A DNA stretch of 64,000 nucleotides, from assembly GCA_964057225.1 (NCBI GenBank), contig CAXKVF010000078.1, positions 248,001 to 312,000 on the forward strand. Reading direction: 5' to 3'. Under the pieces are notes generated by a model. That model was not told where the DNA came from. It did not search any database and saw nothing but the letters and a program-made list of their open reading frames with translations. Both the position numbers and the translations under genes were made by a program. This document shows positions 1 through 13,554 of this stretch, in pieces (positions within the stretch are counted from its first letter, which is position 1; each line of letters begins with the position of its first letter). The stretch comes from Auanema rhodensis (Eukaryota > Nematoda > Chromadorea > Rhabditida > Rhabditidae).

Positions 1-176
1 CAAGTGCACATCACGTGTACATTTAATTAGCATAAATTAAAGTTCACGTAAATTTCAAAGTCATGGTTACCATGAACCAATATCAATAAAAATTGGTTTT
101 TAGACTAATATGGACATGGGGAATCTAATTTTGAAAACCGCATCTCTTTATCTTTCACGTGAAGCGAGTTACATAC
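1..176 (+). repeat. Reference monomer with internal landmarks
   Basis: This copy serves as the numbering frame used throughout. Landmarks visible in nearly all copies are: GTGCAC at 4-9; CACGTG at 12-17 overlapping TGTACA at 16-21; inverted arms TTTAATT (22-28) and AATTAAA (35-41) with a 6-base loop; TTCACGT at 43-49; dyad CATGGT (62-67), central T, ACCATG (69-74), which contains the BstEII site GGTTACC; haplotype sites 75 and 77; AATAAA at 85-90; A/T tracts at 88-95, 97-101, 127-132 and 134-137; and a perfect 10-base palindrome TTCACGTGAA at 154-163. This copy is type A with the extra variant 95 t>g, giving ATTGG instead of ATTTG, which marks the first higher-order repeat. The phase is arbitrary, chosen at the window edge. 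Confidence 0.95.
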
Positions 177-3100
177 CAAGTGCACATCACGTGTACATTT
201 AATTAGCATAAATTAAAGTTCACGTAAATTTCAAAGTCATGGTTACCATGCACCAATATCAATAAAAATTTGTTTTTAGACTAATATGGACATGGGGAAT
301 CTAATTTTGAAAACCGCATCTCTTTATCTTTCACGTGAAGCGAGTTACATACCAAGTGCACATCACGTGTACATTTAATTAGCATAAATTAAAGTTCACG
401 TAAATTTCAAAGTCATGGTTACCATGAAGCAATATCAATAAAAATTTGTTTTTAGACTAATATGGACATGGGGAATCTAATTTTGAAAACCGCATCTCTT
501 TATCTTTCACGTGAAGCGAGTTACATACCAAGTGCACATCACGTGTACATTTAATTAGCATAAATTAAAGTTCACGTAAATTTCAAAGTCATGGTTACCA
601 TGAACCAATATCAATAAAAATTGGTTTTTAGACTAATATGGACATGGGGAATCTAATTTTGAAAACCGCATCTCTTTATCTTTCACGTGAAGCGAGTTAC
701 ATACCAAGTGCACATCACGTGTACATTTAATTAGCATAAATTAAAGTTCACGTAAATTTCAAAGTCATGGTTACCATGCACCAATATCAATAAAAATTTG
801 TTTTTAGACTAATATGGACATGGGGAATCTAATTTTGAAAACCGCATCTCTTTATCTTTCACGTGAAGCGAGTTACATACCAAGTGCACATCACGTGTAC
901 ATTTAATTAGCATAAATTAAAGTTCACGTAAATTTCAAAGTCATGGTTACCATGAAGCAATATCAATAAAAATTTGTTTTTAGACTAATATGGACATGGG
1001 GAATCTAATTTTGAAAACCGCATCTCTTTATCTTTCACGTGAAGCGAGTTACATACCAAGTGCACATCACGTGTACATTTAATTAGCATAAATTAAAGTT
1101 CACGTAAATTTCAAAGTCATGGTTACCATGAAGCAATATCAATAAAAATTTGTTTTTAGACTAATATGGACATGGGGAATCTAATTTTGAAAACCGCATC
1201 TCTTTATCTTTCACGTGAAGCGAGTTACATACCAAGTGCACATCACGTGTACATTTAATTAGCATAAATTAAAGTTCACGTAAATTTCAAAGTCATGGTT
1301 ACCATGAACCAATATCAATAAAAATTGGTTTTTAGACTAATATGGACATGGGGAATCTAATTTTGAAAACCGCATCTCTTTATCTTTCACGTGAAGCGAG
1401 TTACATACCAAGTGCACATCACGTGTACATTTAATTAGCATAAATTAAAGTTCACGTAAATTTCAAAGTCATGGTTACCATGCACCAATATCAATAAAAA
1501 TTTGTTTTTAGACTAATATGGACATGGGGAATCTAATTTTGAAAACCGCATCTCTTTATCTTTCACGTGAAGCGAGTTACATACCAAGTGCACATCACGT
1601 GTACATTTAATTAGCATAAATTAAAGTTCACGTAAATTTCAAAGTCATGGTTACCATGAAGCAATATCAATAAAAATTTGTTTTTAGACTAATATGGACA
1701 TGGGGAATCTAATTTTGAAAACCGCATCTCTTTATCTTTCACGTGAAGCGAGTTACATACCAAGTGCACATCACGTGTACATTTAATTAGCATAAATTAA
1801 AGTTCACGTAAATTTCAAAGTCATGGTTACCATGAACCAATATCAATAAAAATTGGTTTTTAGACTAATATGGACATGGGGAATCTAATTTTGAAAACCG
1901 CATCTCTTTATCTTTCACGTGAAGCGAGTTACATACCAAGTGCACATCACGTGTACATTTAATTAGCATAAATTAAAGTTCACGTAAATTTCAAAGTCAT
2001 GGTTACCATGCACCAATATCAATAAAAATTTGTTTTTAGACTAATATGGACATGGGGAATCTAATTTTGAAAACCGCATCTCTTTATCTTTCACGTGAAG
2101 CGAGTTACATACCAAGTGCACATCACGTGTACATTTAATTAGCATAAATTAAAGTTCACGTAAATTTCAAAGTCATGGTTACCATGAAGCAATATCAATA
2201 AAAATTTGTTTTTAGACTAATATGGACATGGGGAATCTAATTTTGAAAACCGCATCTCTTTATCTTTCACGTGAAGCGAGTTACATACCAAGTGCACATC
2301 ACGTGTACATTTAATTAGCATAAATTAAAGTTCACGTAAATTTCAAAGTCATGGTTACCATGAAGCAATATCAATAAAAATTTGTTTTTAGACTAATATG
2401 GACATGGGGAATCTAATTTTGAAAACCGCATCTCTTTATCTTTCACGTGAAGCGAGTTACATACCAAGTGCACATCACGTGTACATTTAATTAGCATAAA
2501 TTAAAGTTCACGTAAATTTCAAAGTCATGGTTACCATGAACCAATATCAATAAAAATTGGTTTTTAGACTAATATGGACATGGGGAATCTAATTTTGAAA
2601 ACCGCATCTCTTTATCTTTCACGTGAAGCGAGTTACATACCAAGTGCACATCACGTGTACATTTAATTAGCATAAATTAAAGTTCACGTAAATTTCAAAG
2701 TCATGGTTACCATGCACCAATATCAATAAAAATTTGTTTTTAGACTAATATGGACATGGGGAATCTAATTTTGAAAACCGCATCTCTTTATCTTTCACGT
2801 GAAGCGAGTTACATACCAAGTGCACATCACGTGTACATTTAATTAGCATAAATTAAAGTTCACGTAAATTTCAAAGTCATGGTTACCATGAAGCAATATC
2901 AATAAAAATTTGTTTTTAGACTAATATGGACATGGGGAATCTAATTTTGAAAACCGCATCTCTTTATCTTTCACGTGAAGCGAGTTACATACCAAGTGCA
3001 CATCACGTGTACATTTAATTAGCATAAATTAAAGTTCACGTAAATTTCAAAGTCATGGTTACCATGAACCAATATCAATAAAAATTGGTTTTTAGACTAA

Positions 3101-3696
3101 TATGGACATGGGGAATCTAATTTTGAAAACCGCATCTCTTTATCTTTCACGTGAAGCGAGTTACATACCAAGTGCACATCACGTGTACATTTAATTAGCA
3201 TAAATTAAAGTTCACGTAAATTTCAAAGTCATGGTTACCATGCACCAATATCAATAAAAATTTGTTTTTAGACTAATATGGACATGGGGAATCTAATTTT
3301 GAAAACCGCATCTCTTTATCTTTCACGTGAAGCGAGTTACATACCAAGTGCACATCACGTGTACATTTAATTAGCATAAATTAAAGTTCACGTAAATTTC
3401 AAAGTCATGGTTACCATGAAGCAATATCAATAAAAATTTGTTTTTAGACTAATATGGACATGGGGAATCTAATTTTGAAAACCGCATCTCTTTATCTTTC
3501 ACGTGAAGCGAGTTACATACCAAGTGCACATCACGTGTACATTTAATTAGCATAAATTAAAGTTCACGTAAATTTCAAAGTCATGGTTACCATGAAGCAA
3601 TATCAATAAAAATTTGTTTTTAGACTAATATGGACATGGGGAATCTAATTTTGAAAACCGCATCTCTTTATCTTTCACGTGAAGCGAGTTACATAC
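1..3696 (+). repeat. Seven-monomer higher-order repeat (1232 bp), three identical-looking copies
   Basis: Monomer haplotypes run A* C G A* C G G three times, where A* is type A carrying 95 t>g. Copies span 1-1232, 1233-2464 and 2465-3696. I see no base difference between the three copies, whereas monomers within a unit differ at sites 75, 77 and 95. This is the hallmark of a higher-order repeat amplified as a block. The unit is itself a 3-mer (A* C G) plus a 4-mer (A* C G G), so it probably arose by adding or losing one G monomer in one of two 3-mer repeats. The array starts at or before the window edge, so true copy number is unknown. A collapse or over-expansion by the assembler cannot be excluded from sequence alone. 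Confidence 0.93.
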
Positions 3697-5810
3697 CAAG
3701 TGCACATCACGTGTACATTTAATTAGCATAAATTAAAGTTCACGTAAATTTCAAAGTCATGGTGTTACCATGAACCAATATCAATAAAAATTTGTTTTTA
3801 AACTAATATGGACATGGGTAATCTAATTTTGAAAACCGCATCTCTTTATCTTTCACGTGAAGCGAGTTACATACCAAGTGCACATCACGTGTACATTTAA
3901 TTAGCATAAATTAAAGTTCACGTAAATTTCAAAGTCATGGTTACCATGAAGCAATATCAATAAAAATTTGTTTTTAGACTAATATGGACATGGGGAATCT
4001 AATTTTGAAAACCGCATCTCTTTATCTTTCACGTGAAGCGAGTTACATACCAAGTGCACATCACGTGTACATTTAATTAGCATAAATTAAAGTTCACGTA
4101 AATTTCAAAGTCATGGTTACCATGCACCAATATCAATAAAAATTTGTTTTTAGACTAATATGGACATGGGGAATCTAATTTTGAAAACCGCATCTCTTTA
4201 TCTTTCACGTGAAGCGAGTTACATACCAAGTGCACATCACGTGTACATTTAATTAGCATAAATTAAAGTTCACGTAAATTTCAAAGTCATGGTTACCATG
4301 CACCAATATCAATAAAAATTTGTTTTTAGACTAATATGGACATGGGGAATCTAATTTTGAAAACCGCATCTCTTTATCTTTCACGTGAAGAGAGTTACAT
4401 ACCAAGTGCACATCACGTGTACATTTAATTAGCATAAATTAAAGTTCACGTAAATTTCAAAGTCATGGTTACCATGAACCAATATCAATAAAAATTTGTT
4501 TTTAGACTAATATGGACATGGGGAATCTAATTTTGAAAACTGCATCTCTTTATCTTTCACGTGAAGCGAGTTACATACCAAGTGCACATCACGTGTACAT
4601 TTAATTAGCATAAATTAAAGTTCACGTAAATTTCAAAGTCATGGTTACCATGCACCAATATCAATAAAAATTTGTTTTTAGACTAATATGGACATGGGGA
4701 ATCTAATTTTGAAAACCGCATCTCTTTATCTTTCACGTGAAGCGAGTTACATACCAAGTGCACATCACGTGTACATTTAATTAGCATAAATTAAAGTTCA
4801 CGTAAATTTCAAAGTCATGGTTACCATGAACCAATATCAATAAAAATTTGTTTTTAGACTAATATGGACATGGGTAATCTAATTTTGAAAACCGCATCTC
4901 TTTATCTTTCACGTGAAGCGAGTTACATACCAAGTGCACATCACGTGTACATTTAATTAGCATAAATTAAAGTTCACGTAAATTTCAAAGTCATGGTTAC
5001 CATGAACCAATATCAATAAAAATTTGTTTTTAGACTAATATGGACATGGGTAATCTAATTTTGAAAACCGCATCTCTTTATCTTTCACGTGAAGCGAGTT
5101 ACATACCAAGTGCACATCACGTGTACATTTAATTAGCATAAATTAAAGTTCACGTAAATTTCAAAGTCATGGTTACCATGCACCAATATCAATAAAAATT
5201 TGTTTTTAGACTAATATGGACATGGGGAATCTAATTTTGAAAACCGCATCTCTTTATCTTTCACGTGAAGCGAGTTACATACCAAGTGCACATCACGTGT
5301 ACATTTAATTAGCATAAATTAAAGTTCACGTAAATTACAAAGTCATGGTTACCATGCACCAATATCAATAAAAATTTGTTTTTAGACTAATATGGACATG
5401 GGGAATCTAATTTTGAAAACCGCATCTCTTTATCTTTCACGTGAAGAGAGTTACATACCAAGTGCACATCACGTGTACATTTAATTAGCATAAATTAAAG
5501 TACACGTAAATTTCAAAGTCATGGTTACCATGAACCAATATCAATAAAAATTTGTTTTTAGACTAATATGGACATGGGTAATCTAATTTTGAAAACCGCA
5601 TCTCTTTATCTTTCACGTGAAGCGAGTTACATACCAAGTGCACATCACGTGTACATTTAATTAGCATAAATTAAAGTTCACGTAAATTTCAAAGTCATGG
5701 TTACCATGCACCAATATCAATAAAAATTTGTTTTTAGACTAATATGGACATGGGGAATCTAATTTTGAAAACCGCATCTCTTTATCTTTCACGTGAAGAG
5801 AGTTACATAC
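3697..5810 (+). repeat. Mixed monomers flanking the first higher-order block
   Basis: Twelve monomers without a clear higher-order period follow the sharp end of the 1232-bp repeat. The first (3697-3874) is 178 bp long, has an extra GT in the CATGGT dyad and also carries 103 g>a and 121 g>t. The variant 121 g>t recurs at 4755, 4931 and 5459 (monomer starts), and 165 c>a (GAAGAGAG) recurs in the copies starting at 4227, 5283 and 5635. Alternation of 165a copies of type C with 121t copies of type A suggests an old two- or three-monomer repeat now scrambled. The only type G copy starts at 3875. Confidence 0.85.
3763..3764 (+). other. 2-base insertion in a monomer (GT)
   Basis: The dyad reads CATGGTGTTACCATG instead of CATGGTTACCATG, lengthening this monomer to 178 bp. 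It is the only gain of length that I found in the window, and it lies in the first monomer after the perfect higher-order block. The exact inserted bases are ambiguous by one or two positions because GT repeats at the site. Confidence 0.9.
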
Positions 5811-8274
5811 CAAGTGCACATCACGTGTACATTTAATTAGCATAAATTAAAGTTCACGTAAATTTCAAAGTCATGGTTACCATGAAGCAATTTCAATAAA
5901 AATTTGTTTTTAGACTAATATGGACATGGGGAATCTAATTTTGAAAACCGCATCTCTTTATCTTTCACGTGAAGCGAGTTACATACCAAGTGCACATCAC
6001 GTGTACATTTAATTAGCATAAGTTAAAGTTCACGTAAATTTCAAAGTCATGGTTACCATGAACCATTATCAATAAAAATTTGTTTTTAGACTAATATGGA
6101 CATGGGGAATCTAATTTTGAAAACCGCATCTTTTTATCTTTCACGTGAAGCGAGTTACATACCAAGTGCACATCACGTGTACATTTAATTAGCATAAATT
6201 AAAGTTCACGTAAATTTCAAAGTCATGGTTACCATGAAGCAATTTCAATAAAAATTTGTTTTTAGACTAATATGGACAAGGGGAATCTAATTTTGAAAAC
6301 CGCATCTCTTTATCTTTCACGTGAAGCGAGTTACATACCAAGTGCACATCACGTGTACATTTAATTAGCATAAATTAAAGTTCACGTAAATTTCAAAGTC
6401 ATGGTTACCATGAACCAATATCAATAAAAATTTGTTTTTAGACTAATATGGACAAGGGGAATCTAATTTTGAAAACCGCATCTCTTTATCTTTCACGTGA
6501 AGCGAGTTACATACCAAGTGCACATCACGTGTACGTTTAATTAGCATAAATTAAAGTTCACGTAAATTTCAAAGTCATGGTTACCATGAACCAATATCAA
6601 TAAAAATTTGTTTTTAGACTAATATGGACATGGGGAATCTAATTTTGAAAACCGCATCTCTTTATCTTTCACGTGAAGCGAGTTACATACCAAGTGCACA
6701 TCACGTGTACATTTAATTAGCATAAATTAAAGTTCACGTAAATTTCAAAGTCATGGTTACCATGAAGCAATTTCAATAAAAATTTGTTTTTAGACTAATA
6801 TGGACAAGGGGAATCTAATTTTGAAAACCGCATCTCTTTATCTTTCACGTGAAGCGAGTTACATACCAAGTGCACATCACGTGTACATTTAATTAGCATA
6901 AATTAAAGTTCACGTAAATTTCAAAGTCATGGTTACCATGAAGCAATTTCAATAAAAATTTGTTTTTAGACTAATATGGACAAGGGGAATCTAATTTTGA
7001 AAACCGCATCTCTTTATCTTTCACGTGAAGCGAGTTACATACCAAGTGCACATCACGTGTACATTTAATTAGCATAAGTTAAAGTTCACGTAAATTTCAA
7101 AGTCATGGTTACCATGAACCATTATCAATAAAAATTTGTTTTTAGACTAATATGGACATGGGGAATCTAATTTTGAAAACCGCATCTTTTTATCTTTCAC
7201 GTGAAGCGAGTTACATACCAAGTGCACATCACGTGTACATTTAATTAGCATAAATTAAAGTTCACGTAAATTTCAAAGTCATGGTTACCATGAAGCAATT
7301 TCAATAAAAATTTGTTTTTAGACTAATATGGACAAGGGGAATCTAATTTTGAAAACCGCATCTCTTTATCTTTCACGTGAAGCGAGTTACATACCAAGTG
7401 CACATCACGTGTACATTTAATTAGCATAAATTAAAGTTCACGTAAATTTCAAAGTCATGGTTACCATGAACCAATATCAATAAAAATTTGTTTTTAGACT
7501 AATATGGACAAGGGGAATCTAATTTTGAAAACCGCATCTCTTTATCTTTCACGTGAAGCGAGTTACATACCAAGTGCACATCACGTGTACGTTTAATTAG
7601 CATAAATTAAAGTTCACGTAAATTTCAAAGTCATGGTTACCATGAACCAATATCAATAAAAATTTGTTTTTAGACTAATATGGACATGGGGAATCTAATT
7701 TTGAAAACCGCATCTCTTTATCTTTCACGTGAAGCGAGTTACATACCAAGTGCACATCACGTGTACATTTAATTAGCATAAATTAAAGTTCACGTAAATT
7801 TCAAAGTCATGGTTACCATGAAGCAATTTCAATAAAAATTTGTTTTTAGACTAATATGGACAAGGGGAATCTAATTTTGAAAACCGCATCTCTTTATCTT
7901 TCACGTGAAGCGAGTTACATACCAAGTGCACATCACGTGTACATTTAATTAGCATAAATTAAAGTTCACGTAAATTTCAAAGTCATGGTTACCATGAACC
8001 AATATCAATAAAAATTTGTTTTTAGACTAATATGGACAAGGGGAATCTAATTTTGAAAACCGCATCTCTTTATCTTTCACGTGAAGCGAGTTACATACCA
8101 AGTGCACATCACGTGTACGTTTAATTAGCATAAATTAAAGTTCACGTAAATTTCAAAGTCATGGTTACCATGAACCAATATCAATAAAAATTTGTTTTTA
8201 GACTAATATGGACATGGGGAATCTAATTTTGAAAACCGCATCTCTTTATCTTTCACGTGAAGCGAGTTACATAC
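5811..8274 (+). repeat. Nested 6-mer and 3-mer duplications marked by CAATTTC and GACAAGG variants
   Basis: Copies starting at 5987 and 7043 share three rare variants (36 a>g, 80 a>t, 146 c>t) and lie 1056 bp apart, which is six monomers. The following three copies match in order: type G with 83 a>t plus 117 t>a; type A with 117 t>a; and type A with 21 a>g (GTACGTTT). So 5811-6866 was duplicated as 6867-7922. The last three-monomer set (7219-7746) was then repeated again at 7747-8274, a period of 528 bp. The first 6-mer copy starts with a type G monomer lacking 117a, while its counterpart at 6867 has it, so the two copies diverged or a conversion occurred. Confidence 0.9.
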
Positions 8275-9154
8275 CAAGTGCACATCACGTGTACATTTAA
8301 TTAGCATAAATTAAAGTTCACGTAAATTTCAAAGTCATGGTTACCATGAACCAATATCAATAAAAATTTGTTTTTAGACTAATATGGACATGGGGAATCT
8401 AATTTTGAAAACCGCATCTCTTTATCTTTCACGTGAAGCGAGTTACATACCAAGTGCACATCACGTGTACATTTAATTAGCATAAATTAAAGTTCACGTA
8501 AATTTCAAAGTCATGGTTACCATGAACCAATATCAATAAAAATTTGTTTTTAGATTAATATGGACATGGGGAATCTAATTTTGAAAACCGCATCTCTTTA
8601 TCTTTCACGTGAAGCGAGTTACATACCAAGTGCACATCACGTGTACATTTAATTAGCATAAATTAAAGTTCACGTAAATTTCAAAGTCATGGTTACCATG
8701 AACCAATATCAATAAAAATTTGTTTTTAGATTAATATGGACATGGGGAATCTAATTTTGAAAACCGCATCTCTTTATCTTTTACGTGAAGCGAGTTACAT
8801 ACCAAGTGCACATCACGTGTACATTTAATTAGCATAAATTAAAGTTCACGTAAATTTCAAAGTCATGGTTACCATGAACCAATATCAATAAAAATTTGTT
8901 TTTAGACTAATATGGACATGGGGAATCTAATTTTGAAAACCGCATCTCTTTATCTTTCACGTGAAGCGAGTTACATACCAAGTGCACATCACGTGTACAT
9001 TTAATTAGCATAAATTAAAGTTCACGTAAATTTCAAAGTCATGGTTACCATGAACCAATATCAATAAAAATTTGTTTTTAGACTAATATGGACATGGGGA
9101 ATCTAATTTTGGAAACCGCATCTCTTTATCTTTCACGTGAAGCGAGTTACATAC
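8275..9154 (+). repeat. Run of five type A monomers
   Basis: Five consecutive type A copies lie here. Those starting at 8451 and 8627 carry 105 c>t (AGATTA), a variant also marking the following 7-mer. The copy at 8627 adds 156 c>t, which breaks the CACGTG palindrome, and the copy at 8979 has 134 a>g. The block reads as a bridge between the CAAGG lineage to its left and the 7-mer duplication to its right. Confidence 0.8.
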
Positions 9155-11618
9155 CAAGTGCACATCACGTGTACATTTAATTAGCATAAATTAAAGTTCA
9201 CGTAAATTTCAAAGTCATGGTTACCATGAACCAATATCAATAAAAATTTGTTTTTAGATTAATATGGACATGGGGAATCTAATTTTGAAAACCGCATCTC
9301 TTTATCTTTCACGTGAAGCGAGTTACATACCAAGTGCACATCACGTGTACATTTAATTAGCATAAATTAAAGTTCACGTAAATTTCAAAGTCATGGTTAC
9401 CATGAAGCAATATCAATAAAAATTTGTTTTTAGACTAATATGGACATGGGGAATCTAATTTTGAAAACCGCATCTCTTTATCTTTCACGTGAAGCGAGTT
9501 ACATACCAAGTGCACATCACGTGTACATTTAATTAGCATAAATTAAAGTTCACGTAAATTTCAAAGTCATGGTTACCATGAACCAATATCAATAAAAATT
9601 TGTTTTTAGACTAATATGGACATGGGGAATCTAATTTTGAAAACCGCATCTCTTTATCATTCACGTGAAGCGAGTTACATACCAAGTGCACATCACGTGT
9701 ACATTTAATTAGCATAAATTAAAGTTCACGTAAATTTCAAAGTCATGGTTACCATGCACCAATATCAATAAAAATTTGTTTTTAGACTAATATGGACATG
9801 GGGAATCTAATTTTGAAAACCGCATCTCTTTATCTTTCACGTGAAGCGAGTTACATACCAAGTGCACATCACGTGTACATTTAATTAGCATAAATTAAAG
9901 TTCACGTAAATTTCAAAGTCATGGTTACCATGCACCAATATCAATAAAAATTTGTTTTTAGACTAATATGGACATGGGGAATCTAATTTTGAAAACCGCA
10001 TCTCTTTATCTTTCACGTGAAGCGAGTTACATACCAAGTGCACATCACGTGTACATTTAATTAGCATAAATTAAAGTTCACGTAAATTTCAAAGTCATGG
10101 TTACCATGAACCAATATCAATAAAAATTTGTTTTTAGACTAATATGGACATGGGGAATCTAATTTTGAAAACCGCATCTCTTTATCTTTCACGTGAAGCG
10201 AGTTACATACCAAGTGCACATCACGTGTACATTTAATTAGCATAAGTTAAAGTTCACGTAAATTTCAAAGTCATGGTTACCATGAACCAATATCAATAAA
10301 AATTTGTTTTTAGACTAATATGGACATGGGGAATCTAATTTTGAGAACCGCATCTCTTTATCTTTCACGTGAAGCGAGTTACATACCAAGTGCACATCAC
10401 GTGTACATTTAATTAGCATAAATTAAAGTTCACGTAAATTTCAAAGTCATGGTTACCATGAACCAATATCAATAAAAATTTGTTTTTAGATTAATATGGA
10501 CATGGGGAATCTAATTTTGAAAACCGCATCTCTTTATCTTTCACGTGAAGCGAGTTACATACCAAGTGCACATCACGTGTACATTTAATTAGCATAAATT
10601 AAAGTTCACGTAAATTTCAAAGTCATGGTTACCATGAAGCAATATCAATAAAAATTTGTTTTTAGACTAATATGGACATGGGGAATCTAATTTTGAAAAC
10701 CGCATCTCTTTATCTTTCACGTGAAGCGAGTTACATACCAAGTGCACATCACGTGTACATTTAATTAGCATAAATTAAAGTTCACGTAAATTTCAAAGTC
10801 ATGGTTACCATGAACCAATATCAATAAAAATTTGTTTTTAGACTAATATGGACATGGGGAATCTAATTTTGAAAACCGCATCTCTTTATCATTCACGTGA
10901 AGCGAGTTACATACCAAGTGCACATCACGTGTACATTTAATTAGCATAAATTAAAGTTCACGTAAATTTCAAAGTCATGGTTACCATGCACCAATATCAA
11001 TAAAAATTTGTTTTTAGACTAATATGGACATGGGGAATCTAATTTTGAAAACCGCATCTCTTTATCTTTCACGTGAAGCGAGTTACATACCAAGTGCACA
11101 TCACGTGTACATTTAATTAGCATAAATTAAAGTTCACGTAAATTTCAAAGTCATGGTTACCATGCACCAATATCAATAAAAATTTGTTTTTAGACTAATA
11201 TGGACATGGGGAATCTAATTTTGAAAACCGCATCTCTTTATCTTTCACGTGAAGCGAGTTACATACCAAGTGCACATCACGTGTACATTTAATTAGCATA
11301 AATTAAAGTTCACGTAAATTTCAAAGTCATGGTTACCATGAACCAATATCAATAAAAATTTGTTTTTAGACTAATATGGACATGGGGAATCTAATTTTGA
11401 AAACCGCATCTCTTTATCTTTCACGTGAAGCGAGTTACATACCAAGTGCACATCACGTGTACATTTAATTAGCATAAGTTAAAGTTCACGTAAATTTCAA
11501 AGTCATGGTTACCATGAACCAATATCAATAAAAATTTGTTTTTAGACTAATATGGACATGGGGAATCTAATTTTGAAAACCGCATCTCTTTATCTTTCAC
11601 GTGAAGCGAGTTACATAC
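9155..11618 (+). repeat. Second seven-monomer higher-order repeat, two copies
   Basis: Copies are 9155-10386 and 10387-11618, 1232 bp each. The order in both is: type A with 105 c>t; type G; type A with 153 t>a (TATCATTC); C; C; A; type A with 36 a>g (CATAAGTT). Only a private 134-137 change (TTGAGAACC) in the first copy's last monomer distinguishes them by eye. The unit length equals that of the block at 1-3696, but the composition differs, so the two seven-monomer repeats are separate events. The copies at 11619 and 11795 after it keep 165 c>a and 36 a>g, hinting at an earlier third partial unit. Confidence 0.92.
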
Positions 11619-13554
11619 CAAGTGCACATCACGTGTACATTTAATTAGCATAAATTAAAGTTCACGTAAATTTCAAAGTCATGGTTACCATGAACCAATA
11701 TCAATAAAAATTTGTTTTTAGACTAATATGGACATGGGGAATCTAATTTTGAAAACCGCATCTCTTTATCTTTCACGTGAAGAGAGTTACATACCAAGTG
11801 CACATCACGTGTACATTTAATTAGCATAAGTTAAAGTTCACGTAAATTTCAAAGTCATGGTTACCATGCACCAATATCAATAAAAATTTGTTTTTAGACT
11901 AATATGGACATGGGGAATCTAATTTTGAAAACCGCATCTCTTTATCTTTCACGTGAAGCGAGTTACATACCAAGTGCACATCACGTGTACATTTAATTAG
12001 CATAAATTAAAGTTCACGTAAATTTCAAAGTCATGGTTACCATGAAGCAATATCAATAAAAATTTGTTTTTAGACTAATATGGACATGGGGAATCTAATT
12101 TTGAAAACCGCATCTCTTTATCTTTCACGTGAAGCGAGTTACATACCAAGTGCACATCACATGTACATTTAATTAGCATAAATTAAAGTTCACGTAAATT
12201 TCAAAGTCATGGTTACCATGAACCAATATCAATAAAAATTTGTTTTTAGACTAATATGGACATGGGGAATCTAATTTTGAAAACCGCATCTCTTTATCTT
12301 TCACGTGAAGCGAGTTACATACCAAGTGCACATCACGTGTACATTTAATTAGCATAAATTAAAGTTCACGTAAATTTCAAAGTCATGGTTACCATGCACC
12401 AATATCAATAAAAATTTGTTTTTAGACTAATATGGACATGGGGGATCTAATTTTGAAAACCGCATCTCTTTATCTTTCACGTGAAGCAAGTTACATACCA
12501 AGTGCACATCACGTGTACATTTAATTAGCATAAATTAAAGTTCACGTAAATTTCAAAGTCATGGTTACCATGCACCAATATCAATAAAAATTTGTTTTTA
12601 GACTAATATGGACATGGGGAATCTAATTTTGAAAACCGCATCTCTTTATCTTTCACGTGAAGCGAGTTACATACCAAGTGCACATCACGTGTACATTTAA
12701 TTAGCATAAATTAAAGTTCACGTAAATTTCAAAGTCATGGTTACCATGAACCAATATCAATAAAAATTTGTTTTTAGACTAATATGGACATGGGGAATCT
12801 AATTTTGAAAACCGCATCTCTTTATCTTTCACGTGAAGCGAGTTACATACCAAGTGCACATCACGTGTACATTTAATTAGCATAAATTAAAGTTCACGTA
12901 AATTTCAAAGTCATGGTTACCATGAACCAATATCAATAAAAATTTGTTTTTAGACTAATATGGACATGGGGAATCTAATTTTGGAAACCGCATCTCTTTA
13001 TCTTTCACGTGAAGCGAGTTACATACCAAGTGCACATCACGTGTACATTTAATTAGCATAAATTAAAGTTCACGTAAATTTCAAAGTCATGGTTACCATG
13101 AAGCAATATCAATAAAAATTTGTTTTTAGACTAATATGGACATGGGGAATCTAATTTTGAAAACCGCATCTCTTTATCTTTCACGTGAAGCGAGTTACAT
13201 ACCAAGTGCACATCACATGTACATTTAATTAGCATAAATTAAAGTTCACGTAAATTTCAAAGTCATGGTTACCATGAACCAATATCAATAAAAATTTGTT
13301 TTTAGACTAATATGGACATGGGGAATCTAATTTTGAAAACCGCATCTCTTTATCTTTCACGTGAAGCGAGTTACATACCAAGTGCACATCACGTGTACAT
13401 TTAATTAGCATAAATTAAAGTTCACGTAAATTTCAAAGTCATGGTTACCATGAACCAATATCAATAAAAATTTGTTTTTAGACTAATATGGACATGGGGA
13501 ATCTAATTTTGGAAACCGCATCTCTTTATCTTTCACGTGAAGCGAGTTACATAC
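11619..13554 (+). repeat. Mixed monomers with a two-monomer block repeated at six-monomer distance
   Basis: A type G monomer followed by a type A monomer with 15 g>a (CACATGTAC, destroying the first CACGTG) occurs at 11971-12322 and again at 13027-13378, 1056 bp apart. The copy starting at 12323 carries 122 a>g and 166 g>a (GAAGCAAG), a pair seen again only at 17427. Copies starting at 12851 and 13379 share 134 a>g. The arrangement suggests a 6-mer duplication partly overwritten by later exchanges. Confidence 0.8.

Noticed and set aside
1-176. CENP-B box
   Set aside because: No TTCG-containing match to the box pattern with CGGG downstream occurs in the consensus; the rare AAATTCG variants (32912, 47520 copies) lack the rest.
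1-176. Relationship to the Arabidopsis CEN180 satellite
   Set aside because: Short matches such as TATGGAC and AAACCGCA occur in both as I recall them, but their spacing differs greatly, so I treat them as chance. An alignment with the real sequence would settle it.
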